Shown: positions 1 through 8,595, counted from the first letter of the stretch. The stretch is DNA of 10,843 nt from Bacteroidales bacterium (GCA_026996635.1 JALWKH010000355.1:1-10843), one strand, 5' to 3'. The notes: generated from the sequence alone by a model not told the origin. Numbers and translations: made by a program.

Positions 1-1665
1 ATGAAAAAAATTACACCGTTATTCGTTCTTTTTTTATTATTTTTTTCTCAATCGAAAGCACAAAATAATGTAGGAATCGGAACTACGACACCTGATTCAT
101 CTGCAATTCTGGATATTACTTCTACCAATAAAGGTCTTTTAATTCCCAGGGTAACCTTAAATGACCATACAACACCCGACCCTATTGCAAATCCCGCTAC
201 AGGTTTATTAATTTACAATGCCAACGGTACGGAACCACACGGCTTTTGGTATTGGGACGGGACAGAATGGGTACAAGTGGGGTCCGGCTCAAATTCGGGC
301 GGCGGTACATTAGACGATGCTTACAATTTTGGTGGTCCCGGAGCCGGTAGAGTAATTACTGCAGATCACGGTGCCGTAGAAATAAATATGACAACTTCCG
401 CATCCAATATGGAAGCTGTCCTCGTTACTGCAGCTAATGGTACAACTTCCAATCCAAGCACGGGAATTCATGTGATAAACTCAGGCATAGGTGGTAGTAT
501 TTATGCAGAAAACACAAACTCATCAAACCCGTATAATGCAATAGAAGCATCTACAAACAGTACTAATTCATATACTTCTGCCATAGCAGGTTATTATGAC
601 GGCACTAATCAAGGTGTAGGTGTTTATGGAAGTGTGTATGACCAAAACTCATCAGGTCCTGCCGGTGTTTTCGGTATAAATAACAGGACAAATGGCGGTG
701 CCGGAGTTTGGGGACAAGGATTCAACGGAATGGTAGGAGAAACCAATTATAGCAGTGGTGTTGGTGTTTGGGGTGAAAATTACCACTCACAAGGTTCGGG
801 AGAAGGCAGCGGCGTAACAGGTGACGGATCTATAGGTGTGTGGGGACAAACAAGTGACGGACCCGCCGGCGTAAAAGGTGTAAACGCAAGAACTGACGGC
901 GGACACGGAGTATGGGGAGTAGGTGTAAACGGTGTTGTCGGAGAAAGTTCTTATACAGACGGTTATGGAGTATGGGGTTCTAACTCGGCTTCTTCTGACC
1001 CCGGAATTGGTGTGGCAGGTGTAGGAGTCACAGGTGTGGCCGGTCAAAGCACAAATCTGAGTTTAAGTTACGGCGTTTATTCGTTTGATGATGGCGGAAT
1101 TTATCAAAACCTCGATGTAGGCGGCAACTTTTACGCAGGTGGAACAAAAAATTTCAGGATAGATAATCCGAACGACCCCGAACATAAATTTCTGGTTCAT
1201 TTCTCCATTGAATCCAATGAAGTTTTGAATGTTTACAGGGGCACGGCAACACTTGATCAAAACGGTGAAGCTGTGGTTACTCTTCCAGATTATTTTATGA
1301 AAATAAACAAAAACTTTTCTTATAACCTTACTCCGGTAGGATCACCTGCTCCAAACATTTATATTAAGCAAAAGATTCAAGACGGCAAATTCATAATTGC
1401 AGGTGGTAATCCGGGACAAGAAATCGATTGGGTAGTGTATGCCGAAAGAAATGACAAATACCTGCAAGCACATCCCGAATTAAGAGAAACACAACCCGAA
1501 AAAACAGGTAAGTACAAAGGTAAATATGTCCATCCCGAAGTATGGGGACAACCAAAAGAAAAATCCATTCTGTATAAAAAACCTTTAAAAGTACTCGACG
1601 CTAAACAAAATTTAATGAAAAAACCTGAATCGATAAACGGTAAGAAATTTCACAAGAACAAGTAA
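1..1665 (+). CDS. Secreted glycine-rich tail-fibre-like repeat protein
   Basis: This 554-residue protein has a clear signal peptide (residues 1-20, ending SKA before Gln21), which supports Met1 as the start although nothing upstream is visible. Residues 23-28 read NVGIGT, and the following stretch with GLLIPR and PATGLLIYN is an opening common in Bacteroidota surface and tail-fibre-like proteins. Residues about 200-360 are glycine-rich repeats built on GVxG/GVWG turns, suggesting a stacked beta structure. Residues about 376-490 form a conserved C-terminal domain seen in other bacterial GVxG-repeat proteins, with landmarks FRID (385-388), GEAVVTLPDYF and the stretch to Trp477. The last 55 residues are lysine-rich (16 Lys). 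No T9SS type A or B sorting domain is visible, and no S74 autoprotease domain. It is followed after 3 bp by a type B T9SS cargo gene, so the two are probably co-transcribed. Its function is unknown; a structural or adhesive envelope role is inferred from the repeats and the neighbours. Confidence 0.85.
   Translation: MKKITPLFVLFLLFFSQSKAQNNVGIGTTTPDSSAILDITSTNKGLLIPRVTLNDHTTPDPIANPATGLLIYNANGTEPHGFWYWDGTEWVQVGSGSNSGGGTLDDAYNFGGPGAGRVITADHGAVEINMTTSASNMEAVLVTAANGTTSNPSTGIHVINSGIGGSIYAENTNSSNPYNAIEASTNSTNSYTSAIAGYYDGTNQGVGVYGSVYDQNSSGPAGVFGINNRTNGGAGVWGQGFNGMVGETNYSSGVGVWGENYHSQGSGEGSGVTGDGSIGVWGQTSDGPAGVKGVNARTDGGHGVWGVGVNGVVGESSYTDGYGVWGSNSASSDPGIGVAGVGVTGVAGQSTNLSLSYGVYSFDDGGIYQNLDVGGNFYAGGTKNFRIDNPNDPEHKFLVHFSIESNEVLNVYRGTATLDQNGEAVVTLPDYFMKINKNFSYNLTPVGSPAPNIYIKQKIQDGKFIIAGGNPGQEIDWVVYAERNDKYLQAHPELRETQPEKTGKYKGKYVHPEVWGQPKEKSILYKKPLKVLDAKQNLMKKPESINGKKFHKNK
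649..978 (+). repeat. Diverged internal duplication in the GVWG repeat region
   Basis: Two 42-residue segments (residues 217-258, bases 649-774, and residues 285-326, bases 853-978) align without gaps at about 28 of 42 identical residues. Shared landmarks are GPAGV, RT, GVWG, NG, VGE and a final GVWG. The copies start 204 bases apart. A shorter, more degraded copy follows at about residues 330-350 (GVAGVGVTGVAGQ). The DNA has diverged more than the protein, which points to an old duplication under selection for the fold, not a recent slippage event. Confidence 0.7.
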
Positions 1666-1668
1666 ACA

Positions 1669-4425
1669 ATGAAAAAACTTATACCGTTTTATATTTTGTT
1701 TGTCATTGTGGCAACACTCCCTGCCAAAATGTGGGGACAACCGGTTTTGGATAACAACGGTAACATCGTTTATTTGTCACAAGGTGCCGTTGTCACCGTT
1801 AACGGTAATACCGAAAACTCATCAGGGCAATTGGTTAACAACGGGGATCTATACCTTAACGGCAACATAACCAACAACGACACAATAGCAGGATATGGCC
1901 ATTATATGCTTACGGGAGATTGGATTAATAACGCTTTATTTATTCACGACACTTCAACTGTATTTTTAAACGGGAATGATCAAAACATAGGCGGTTCTTC
2001 TTCTACTGTTTTCTACAACCTGACATTGCAAGGTTCGGGAATAAAACACCTGCAAATAAATACTTTTGTTGATAACATTCTTGATTTGACATCGTTGGAA
2101 CTGGCTGCCGACTCTTTTATCATCAAAATAAACAACACCGACACTTCGGCAATACACAGGACAAGCGGTTTTGTCAGCACATTAAGTAGCGGATACCTTA
2201 CCCGCAAAACAAACCAAAATGCAAAATATTTATTCCCCGTAGGATCTTCCGTAAACACACCCAGATACAGACCGGTGACAATTAAACCCGACAATAGCGG
2301 ATTAAATATTTTTTCTGCAAGTTTTGTTAACCACGATGCAAATAACGACGGACTTGACAGGTCTTTGATTGATTCTACTCTCTGCGGTGCTGAACCTGAT
2401 TTTTACCATTTGATAAAAAGAGATTCCGGCAATACAAATGCACAACTAACCTTTTTTTACGACCAGACAGCGGACGGATACTGGGACGGCATAGCCAATT
2501 GGCAAATAAACCATTGGGCGGAAATTGATTCAACAACTTTGCAAACAGGCAGTCCCTTTAATAAGATTACAACTCCAAGCATAAACAATTTCAGTTACGA
2601 ACCTTATATCCTAACAGTTTCGACACCTGTTGTTGAATTGGGAGACGATACGGCATTTTGTTCGGGTAGTTTTTTGACACTTGATGCCGGTAGCGGATAT
2701 GATTCATATCTTTGGAATACGGGGGCAACCACTCAATCATTACAAGTAGATTCGGCAGGTGTTTATTCCGTTACCGTAACTTTAAATTCTTGTACCGCCA
2801 CGGATGACATAAAAGTTTCCGAACACACAATCGATTATACTCTAACAGGTGATTCTGCAATTTGTGCAGGAGACACTGCAAGCATCACAATCACAACAAC
2901 GGCAGATTTTATTTGGAGCACAGGAGATACAACTTCAACAATACAGGTAAGCCCATTGTCAACCACAACTTATTATGTTACAATAAGTGACACAGCTTGC
3001 TCTATGACGGACAGTTTTACAGTAACAATTTCTCCTGCACCCACGGTTGATGCAGGACCAGATCAAAATATTTGTACCGGAGATTCCGCAATTCTGACTG
3101 CCACAGGCCAAGGCAGTTTCCTGTGGAATACGGGAGACACAACTTCTTCAATAACAGTAACACCGGACACCAACACCATTTATTTTGTTACGGTAACATC
3201 AGGAAACGGTTGCAGTGCTTATGATTCTGTCACGGTAAATGTCCTTCCCCCACCTGTTGCAACGGTAACCAACGATACAACGATTTGTGAAGGCGAGTCG
3301 GTTCAACTTTCTGCTTCGGGCGGAACAAACTACCATTGGGAACCGTCATCTTTATTATCCGATCCGGACATACAAAACCCTATTGCCACACCAACAAGTA
3401 CAACTACATTTACCGTTACGGTTTCAAATAGTGCTTGCTCGGATACAGCATCGGTAACAATTTATGTATTACAGGCACCAACTGTTGATGCGGGCAATGA
3501 TGTGGAAATATGTGCAGGCGACAGCGCTACCCTGTCTGCAACCGGAAACGGCACATTCTTATGGAACACGGGGGAAACCTCTCAAACAATAACGGTATCA
3601 CCAACCACATCTACAACATATACAGTAACAGTAACCAACGATAATGGTTGCTCTGCCAATGACAGTGTTACCGTAACTGTTCAACCCGTTCCTGACGCTG
3701 ATGCGGGACAAGATGCAGCCATTTGTTATGGACAAACGGTACAATTAAATGCTTCGGGAGGTGATTCTTATTCTTGGTCACCATCGGGAACTTTAAGCAA
3801 TCCTACTATCCCCGACCCGGTAGCTTCTCCTTCAGTTACCACTACTTATTATGTTACCATAAGCAACGGACAATGTCAAGATATTGATTCCGTAACCGTT
3901 ACCGTATTTCCGTTACCGAATGTTTACGCCGGTGAAGATACTACAATAACCTCAGGGCAATCAATACAGTTAAATGCCACAACAAATGCCACTTCACCGT
4001 CATTCTTGTGGCAACCGGAAACATTTTTAAGCAATAACACTATTCAAAATCCCGTGGCAACTCCGGCACATACAATCACTTATACCGTAACGGTTACAGA
4101 CATTCACGGATGTAGCGCTTCCGATACAATCACAATAACAGTAATAAATAAAGAGGCTCAAGACCTTGTTATATACAACACTTTTACCCCGAACGGAGAC
4201 GGAATAAACGATACTTGGCACATTGAAGGCATAGAAAATTATCCCGACAATTTTGTACAAATTTATAATCGAGACGGGATGAAAGTTTACGAAAAACACG
4301 GATATAACAACGAATGGGACGGTAAGTATTACGGAAATGATTTACCTGCGGCAACTTATTACTACATTCTCGATTTAGGCAACGGTTCGGACATTTTAAA
4401 AGGACATGTAACCATAATCAGATAA
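1669..4425 (+). CDS. Large Ig-repeat surface protein with type B (gliding-motility-type) T9SS sorting domain
   Basis: This 918-residue protein begins with a signal peptide (about residues 1-23, ending MWG before Gln24). Residues about 24-315 are beta-rich, with N-G-x turns (LVNNGDLYLNGNITNN) and a conserved-looking FPVGSS...YRPVTI segment near 190-205, as in many Bacteroidota adhesin-like proteins. Residues 321-825 hold seven Ig-like repeats of 64-76 residues. Each starts near xVDAGxDxxICxGDS and ends in SVTVTV, and six of the seven have two cysteines. Residues about 835-918 are a CHU_C/gliding-motility-associated C-terminal domain (NTFTPNGDGINDTW, then a QIYNRDG core and a WDGK motif), the known type B T9SS export signal. 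The product is therefore predicted to be secreted across the outer membrane and to act at the surface, possibly as an adhesin. The gene lies 3 bp after the upstream gene and 10 bp before a PorP/SprF gene, the family that in Flavobacterium is needed to export type B cargo such as SprB. It is much smaller than SprB and is not called as its orthologue. Confidence 0.92.
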   Translation: MKKLIPFYILFVIVATLPAKMWGQPVLDNNGNIVYLSQGAVVTVNGNTENSSGQLVNNGDLYLNGNITNNDTIAGYGHYMLTGDWINNALFIHDTSTVFLNGNDQNIGGSSSTVFYNLTLQGSGIKHLQINTFVDNILDLTSLELAADSFIIKINNTDTSAIHRTSGFVSTLSSGYLTRKTNQNAKYLFPVGSSVNTPRYRPVTIKPDNSGLNIFSASFVNHDANNDGLDRSLIDSTLCGAEPDFYHLIKRDSGNTNAQLTFFYDQTADGYWDGIANWQINHWAEIDSTTLQTGSPFNKITTPSINNFSYEPYILTVSTPVVELGDDTAFCSGSFLTLDAGSGYDSYLWNTGATTQSLQVDSAGVYSVTVTLNSCTATDDIKVSEHTIDYTLTGDSAICAGDTASITITTTADFIWSTGDTTSTIQVSPLSTTTYYVTISDTACSMTDSFTVTISPAPTVDAGPDQNICTGDSAILTATGQGSFLWNTGDTTSSITVTPDTNTIYFVTVTSGNGCSAYDSVTVNVLPPPVATVTNDTTICEGESVQLSASGGTNYHWEPSSLLSDPDIQNPIATPTSTTTFTVTVSNSACSDTASVTIYVLQAPTVDAGNDVEICAGDSATLSATGNGTFLWNTGETSQTITVSPTTSTTYTVTVTNDNGCSANDSVTVTVQPVPDADAGQDAAICYGQTVQLNASGGDSYSWSPSGTLSNPTIPDPVASPSVTTTYYVTISNGQCQDIDSVTVTVFPLPNVYAGEDTTITSGQSIQLNATTNATSPSFLWQPETFLSNNTIQNPVATPAHTITYTVTVTDIHGCSASDTITITVINKEAQDLVIYNTFTPNGDGINDTWHIEGIENYPDNFVQIYNRDGMKVYEKHGYNNEWDGKYYGNDLPAATYYYILDLGNGSDILKGHVTIIR
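2629..4143 (+). repeat. Array of seven Ig-like domain repeats
   Basis: Seven coding repeats cover residues 321-825 of the surface protein, at residues 321-384, 390-455, 458-525, 529-600, 604-671, 675-746 and 750-825. Two subtypes are visible. The short type (repeats 1, 2, 3, 5) has a W-N/S-TG core (LWNTG). The long type (repeats 4, 6, 7) has a W-x-P core followed by LSxPxIxxPxAxP. Repeats 3+4 (bases 3040-3468) and 5+6 (bases 3478-3906) have matching lengths and a 438-base spacing. Repeats 3 and 5 share about 47 of 68 residues. Confidence 0.85.
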
Positions 4426-4435
4426 AATTTCGATT

Positions 4436-5356
4436 ATGAAAAGAAAAATATACATTCTTATACTGATAATTTTCACATTCACATACACAAAAGCGCAACA
4501 ATTGCCTCAACTTAGCCAATACCAGCTTGACGATATAATCTTCAACCCCGCTGCACTTGGCACCAAAACAAGCGACCGCATTGTACTGCACCACAGGAGT
4601 CAATGGTTAGGATTTGAAGGATCTCCTATTACCCAATTTATATCTTACAACGGTTCTTTCAAAGAAAACATGGGACTAGGCGGATATATAATGAACGACA
4701 TAACAGGACCTACAAGAAGACTCTCTTTTAACGCAGGATATGCTTACAATTTCAGGATTACAAAAAAAATGAAGCTATCTCTTGGACTTATGGCATCTGT
4801 AATGCAATATGGCATAGACGGCAATAAGGTCACATTATACCAAAGTGAAGACCCGTCAATTTATCAAGGCTACTCCGACAGAAGTTGGAAACCTGATGTT
4901 TCTATAGGAAGTTATATTTATACCGATGATTTTTTTGCAGGACTTTCCGTTATGCAACTATTTGTATCACGGGTAAGGCTGTTCAAGGATGAACCGTTTA
5001 CGGCAACAGTTCCTCTGGTTCCTCATTTTTACATGTCCAGCGGCTATGCAATCCACCTAAACGACGAAACATCTGTCACTCCCTCTATTGCCATGCACGG
5101 AACAGTCTCAAGCCCACTGCAATTCGACATAAATTTCAAAGGGGATTACAAAAAATTAGTTTACGGTTCGCTCACCTACAGATACAAAGATGCTATAATA
5201 CTGATGTTGGGTACGGTTATTAATGAAAAATTTGCCGTTTCGTACTCTTACGATATTGTAATTTCACCTCTTAGAAAATCTAACAGCGGTTCCCACGAAA
5301 TTGTTTTGGGAATATATCTGAAAAAGAAAAATAAGCGCGGCAGATCTCTTATTTAA
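4436..5356 (+). CDS. PorP/SprF-family type IX secretion system outer-membrane protein
   Basis: The 306-residue product has a signal peptide (residues 1-20, ending TKA before Gln21) and the usual PorP/SprF landmarks. These are SQYQLDDIIFNPAALG just after cleavage (the family's SQYxxNPxxxNPAxAG region), a HHRSQWLGFEGSPITQ segment, GLGGYIMNDITGPTRR, alternating beta strands typical of an outer-membrane barrel, and a C-terminal SGSHEIVLGIYL, a common ending in this family. The length of about 300 residues is normal. In Flavobacterium johnsoniae SprF is required for secretion of the adhesin SprB, and SprF-like genes commonly sit next to genes for type B cargo. Here the gene follows such a cargo gene by 10 bp, so I infer it serves that protein. 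It could instead be the housekeeping PorP of the secretion machine, but none of the core partner genes (porK, porL, porM, porN) are adjacent. The tail is basic (KKKNKRGR). Confidence 0.93.
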   Translation: MKRKIYILILIIFTFTYTKAQQLPQLSQYQLDDIIFNPAALGTKTSDRIVLHHRSQWLGFEGSPITQFISYNGSFKENMGLGGYIMNDITGPTRRLSFNAGYAYNFRITKKMKLSLGLMASVMQYGIDGNKVTLYQSEDPSIYQGYSDRSWKPDVSIGSYIYTDDFFAGLSVMQLFVSRVRLFKDEPFTATVPLVPHFYMSSGYAIHLNDETSVTPSIAMHGTVSSPLQFDINFKGDYKKLVYGSLTYRYKDAIILMLGTVINEKFAVSYSYDIVISPLRKSNSGSHEIVLGIYLKKKNKRGRSLI

Positions 5357-5411
5357 GCTTATTCTTTATTAAAAACTTAAACTTCAAATAAACACATAAC
5401 AAAAAAAACAT

Positions 5412-5419
5412 TAACTTTG
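5412..5419 (+). promoter_or_regulatory. Candidate Bacteroidota -7 promoter box (TAACTTTG)
   Basis: The 86-bp gap upstream of the C25 peptidase gene contains TAACTTTG, an exact match to the Bacteroidota -7 consensus TAnnTTTG. It ends 23 bases before the ATG and would give a leader of roughly 15-20 bases. No convincing TTG -33 box stands at the expected distance; instead the region upstream is an A-rich tract. The match suggests that the peptidase is transcribed separately from the three-gene cluster before it. Confidence 0.5.
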
Positions 5420-5442
5420 AAAATGTAATAAAAACTTTATTT

Positions 5443-8400
5443 ATGAAAGCCAGATATCTATTATTCGTTTTGTCCGTTTTTTTCTTTTTTAACAATAGTT
5501 TCGGACAGGTTAAATTGGTAGGCAACAAAAGCAATTCTCTCACAATCGAATTTACCGTCAACAAAGTAAATTTCTTACAAACCGGACTTAAAAGCACCAT
5601 TATTCCGAACATTAAAAGCGGAACACCGCTTCAAATCAAAGGTGCTCCCGACTTGCAAAAACTCACGGCAACATTTGTAATCCCCGACAAAGCAAAAATG
5701 TCGTGGAGAATAATAAATGCCGAATACAAAGATTATCATAATGTAAACATTGCTCCCTCAAAGGGCATAATAACCCGTGATAAAAATCCTGCAGATATCC
5801 CTTACACTTTTGGCAAAGTTTATTCAAACGATAAATTTTTCCCCGGTAAAATTGCCGAACTTAAAACTCCCTTTATTCAACGAAGTGTAAGAGGACAAAC
5901 CATTTGGGTTTATCCGCTTCAATACAATCCTGTAACCAAAACTTTGAGAGTTTACACAAAACTTGAAATAGAAATTTATGAGGATGGTCAGGATACACGT
6001 AATGTACTTACAGAGAACATAAAAAAACATACAATCACACCCGGAATGACACAAATTTTCAAAAAAACATTTATAAATTATTCTGTTTCTAAATACACTC
6101 CTATTGAAGAAGGTACTCCGGGTAGAATGCTAATTATTTGTTATGACAACTTTACTTCAGATGTTCAACCTTTGGTAAACTGGAAAAAACAAAAAGGTAT
6201 TGAAGTTGATTTGGTGCCGTTATCTGACGTAGGATCTACTTCAAATGACATAAAAACATATGTTCAAAATTATTTTAACGATCATTCCGACTTTTCATAT
6301 CTAATTTTAGTCGGAGATGCTCCACAAATCCCTGCATCATCGACAGGTGCAGGAGATTCCGATAACGATTACGGATATTTGGCAGGGAACGATCACCGTA
6401 TAGATATATTTGTAGGCAGACTGTCTGCAGAAAACTCACAACAAGTACAAACAGAAGTGGAAAGGGCAATTTATTATGAAAGAGATATTTACACCAATGC
6501 AACTTGGTTGAATTACGGTTTGGGAATAGCTTCCGACGAAGGTACAGGAGGTCAAGGTGACGACGGTGAATCAGATGCCCAACATATGGATAATATAAAG
6601 ACAGATTTGTTAAATTACGGATATGATAATGTTTACAGTGTTTACCAAGGTACGGGAGCAACTGCAACAGATATTTCAAACCACATTAACAGTGGTGTCG
6701 GCATCATAAATTATGTAGGTCACGGCACAGAAACCAGTTGGTATAGTGTAGATCCGAATCAATATACAAACGATGATATCAATAATCTTACCAACACGTA
6801 CAAGCTGCCGTTTATTTGGACAGTTGCATGTGTAGTTGGGAATTTTGTAAGCAATACTTGTTTTGCCGAAACTTGGATTAGAGCAACCGATGATAACGGC
6901 AACCCTACCGGCGCCGTTGTAAATATAGGTTCAACAATAAACCAATCCTGGGCATCACCAATGGATGCACAAGACGAAATGGTTGACATTCTCGTTGAAA
7001 CCTATCCCAATAACCTGAAAAGGACTTTCGGCGGACTAATCGCTAACGGATGGGGACACATGATAGACGAATATGGCAGCGACGGCGAAAATATGGCAGA
7101 CACATGGACTTGTTTCGGAGACCCGTCTCTTATGGTCAGAACCAAACAACCCGACACAATGATAGTTAGCCACGCCGGAGGAATACCTGAAGGTGCATCG
7201 AATTTTAATGTTAACTGTGACGTGGAAGGTGCTCTTGTCTCGATAACATATAACAATGATATTTTAGGTGTTGGGTATATTACCGGTGGTTCTGTCAACA
7301 TAACATTCCAATCACCTTTAACGGCACCTGCCGGAGATTCTATTCTTGTTACCGCCACAGCTTACAACAAAGTTACATATCAAAAATATGTGCCGATAGT
7401 AGAAGCAAATGCACCTCCTATTGCAGGATTTTACGGAGATCCTTTAACAATTACACAAGGAGAATATGTACAATTCCATGATACTTCTGCAAACTACCCG
7501 ACAACTTGGTCTTGGTATTTCGAAGGGGCTGAAACAACAACATCTTCCCAACCTAATCCTTCAGTACAATATATGACACCGGGCACATACGATGTAAAAT
7601 TGGTAGTAAGCAATTCAGTCGGTGCAGACAGTGTAATAAAAACAGATTACATAACTGTCAATCCTATCAGTGAACCGCCTGTTGCCGACTTTGTAGCCGA
7701 CAACACAAATATAACGGTAGGAGAAAGTGTTAACTTTACAGACCTTTCAACCAACCTGCCTGATAGCTGGCAATGGGAATTTGAAGGTGGTTCACCCTCA
7801 ACATCAATAGAACAAAATCCACAAGGAATTGTTTATAATACGGTAGGAACATATACCGTAACTTTAATTGCAACAAATTCAATCGGTTCGGACACAGCAA
7901 TAAAAACGGGTTACATAATTGTATCTCCACCCTCCTATTGCGATGCATCCGTAAGTAATGAATACGAATACATAAGCAATGTTACAATTGGAAGCGATAT
8001 AAATAACAATTCTGATTGGAGCGGATATGCAGATTATAGTTCTATGGTTGCCAACACCGTTCAAGGAGGACAATTGAACGTTAGTGTTTCCATAGGCAAT
8101 TTATATAGCACTGATGTATTATACGCTTGGATAGACTGGAATTACGACGGAGATTTTGATGATGCAGGAGAACTTGTTTATAGCAACGACAACAATTTAA
8201 ACACTTATAGTTTTACGGTAAATGTGCCGTCAAATGCGGCAATTGCAACAACACGAATGAGAATAAGACTAAACGATGCAAATGAAAATCCTCAAACAAC
8301 ACCTTGCGGCACTACAAGTTATGGTGAAGTTGAAGATTATTCAATAAACATTAGCCAAGCTGTAAATAATCCAGAAGAAATTGTTTATAACACAAACATC

Positions 8401-8595
8401 TACCCAAACCCCGTTTCAAATACATTGTTTGTGCAAACAGAAGGAAACAAAACTTATTCATTGTATGATATAACCGGGCACGAGATAAAATCCGGCAACA
8501 TAAACGGGAAGGCAAAAATTAACATGAGTAATTTACCAAAAGGTGTTTACATTTTGAATATTGACGGTAGAAATTATAAGGTTGTAAAAAATTAA
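5443..8595 (+). CDS. Gingipain-like C25 family cysteine peptidase with PKD, GEVED and type A T9SS sorting domains
   Basis: The 1050-residue product is a secreted cysteine endopeptidase precursor. A signal peptide (1-21, ending SFG before Gln22) leads into a gingipain-type propeptide (about 22-205) with RGQTIWVYPLQYNPVTKTLR. The C25 domain spans about 227-566. Its catalytic His427 lies in NYVGHGTE and its Cys463 in TVACVVGNF, 36 residues apart. An acidic loop, SDEG...DDGESD (364-378), precedes them. An Ig-like segment follows (about 570-655), then two PKD domains (about 657-741 and 745-828), a GEVED domain (833-970, ending GEVEDY at 961-966, with Cys833 and Cys955) and a type A T9SS signal (about 983-1050, IYPNPVSN at its start). 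The dyad is intact, so it is probably active after propeptide removal. The T9SS signal should be cleaved, releasing the enzyme or attaching it to the surface. The extra domains may bind polymers or cells. It is not PorU, the C25 sortase of the T9SS, which lacks this PKD/GEVED/type A tail. Arg/Lys specificity cannot be assumed from sequence alone. Confidence 0.93.
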   Translation: MKARYLLFVLSVFFFFNNSFGQVKLVGNKSNSLTIEFTVNKVNFLQTGLKSTIIPNIKSGTPLQIKGAPDLQKLTATFVIPDKAKMSWRIINAEYKDYHNVNIAPSKGIITRDKNPADIPYTFGKVYSNDKFFPGKIAELKTPFIQRSVRGQTIWVYPLQYNPVTKTLRVYTKLEIEIYEDGQDTRNVLTENIKKHTITPGMTQIFKKTFINYSVSKYTPIEEGTPGRMLIICYDNFTSDVQPLVNWKKQKGIEVDLVPLSDVGSTSNDIKTYVQNYFNDHSDFSYLILVGDAPQIPASSTGAGDSDNDYGYLAGNDHRIDIFVGRLSAENSQQVQTEVERAIYYERDIYTNATWLNYGLGIASDEGTGGQGDDGESDAQHMDNIKTDLLNYGYDNVYSVYQGTGATATDISNHINSGVGIINYVGHGTETSWYSVDPNQYTNDDINNLTNTYKLPFIWTVACVVGNFVSNTCFAETWIRATDDNGNPTGAVVNIGSTINQSWASPMDAQDEMVDILVETYPNNLKRTFGGLIANGWGHMIDEYGSDGENMADTWTCFGDPSLMVRTKQPDTMIVSHAGGIPEGASNFNVNCDVEGALVSITYNNDILGVGYITGGSVNITFQSPLTAPAGDSILVTATAYNKVTYQKYVPIVEANAPPIAGFYGDPLTITQGEYVQFHDTSANYPTTWSWYFEGAETTTSSQPNPSVQYMTPGTYDVKLVVSNSVGADSVIKTDYITVNPISEPPVADFVADNTNITVGESVNFTDLSTNLPDSWQWEFEGGSPSTSIEQNPQGIVYNTVGTYTVTLIATNSIGSDTAIKTGYIIVSPPSYCDASVSNEYEYISNVTIGSDINNNSDWSGYADYSSMVANTVQGGQLNVSVSIGNLYSTDVLYAWIDWNYDGDFDDAGELVYSNDNNLNTYSFTVNVPSNAAIATTRMRIRLNDANENPQTTPCGTTSYGEVEDYSINISQAVNNPEEIVYNTNIYPNPVSNTLFVQTEGNKTYSLYDITGHEIKSGNINGKAKINMSNLPKGVYILNIDGRNYKVVKN

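Noticed and set aside
787..1047. An 86-codon minus-strand frame with many cysteines and tyrosines across the GVWG repeats.
   Set aside because: Its composition is explained by the reverse complement of the glycine/valine/tryptophan repeat codons.
601..1080. Collagen-like Gly-X-Y repeats in the first gene.
   Set aside because: Glycine spacing is irregular and the units are GVxG turns, with no sustained Gly-X-Y triplet register.
1126..1665. An S74-type intramolecular chaperone/autoprotease domain at the end of the tail-fibre-like protein.
   Set aside because: The C terminus follows a different conserved pattern (FRID...GEAVVTLP...W), and no S74 catalytic Ser/Lys signature could be recognised.
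6275..6679. A 134-codon open frame on the minus strand inside the C25 peptidase gene.
   Set aside because: It lies fully antisense to the conserved catalytic domain, has no signal peptide or family motif, and reads as a low-complexity mirror of the real gene.
7002..7358. A 118-codon open frame on the minus strand inside the same gene.
   Set aside because: It is antisense to conserved C25 sequence with no recognisable protein features or start context.
5443..8595. Calling the C25 protein PorU, the T9SS sortase.
   Set aside because: It has two PKD domains, a GEVED domain, a gingipain-type propeptide and a YPNP-type tail, which fit a cargo peptidase and not PorU.
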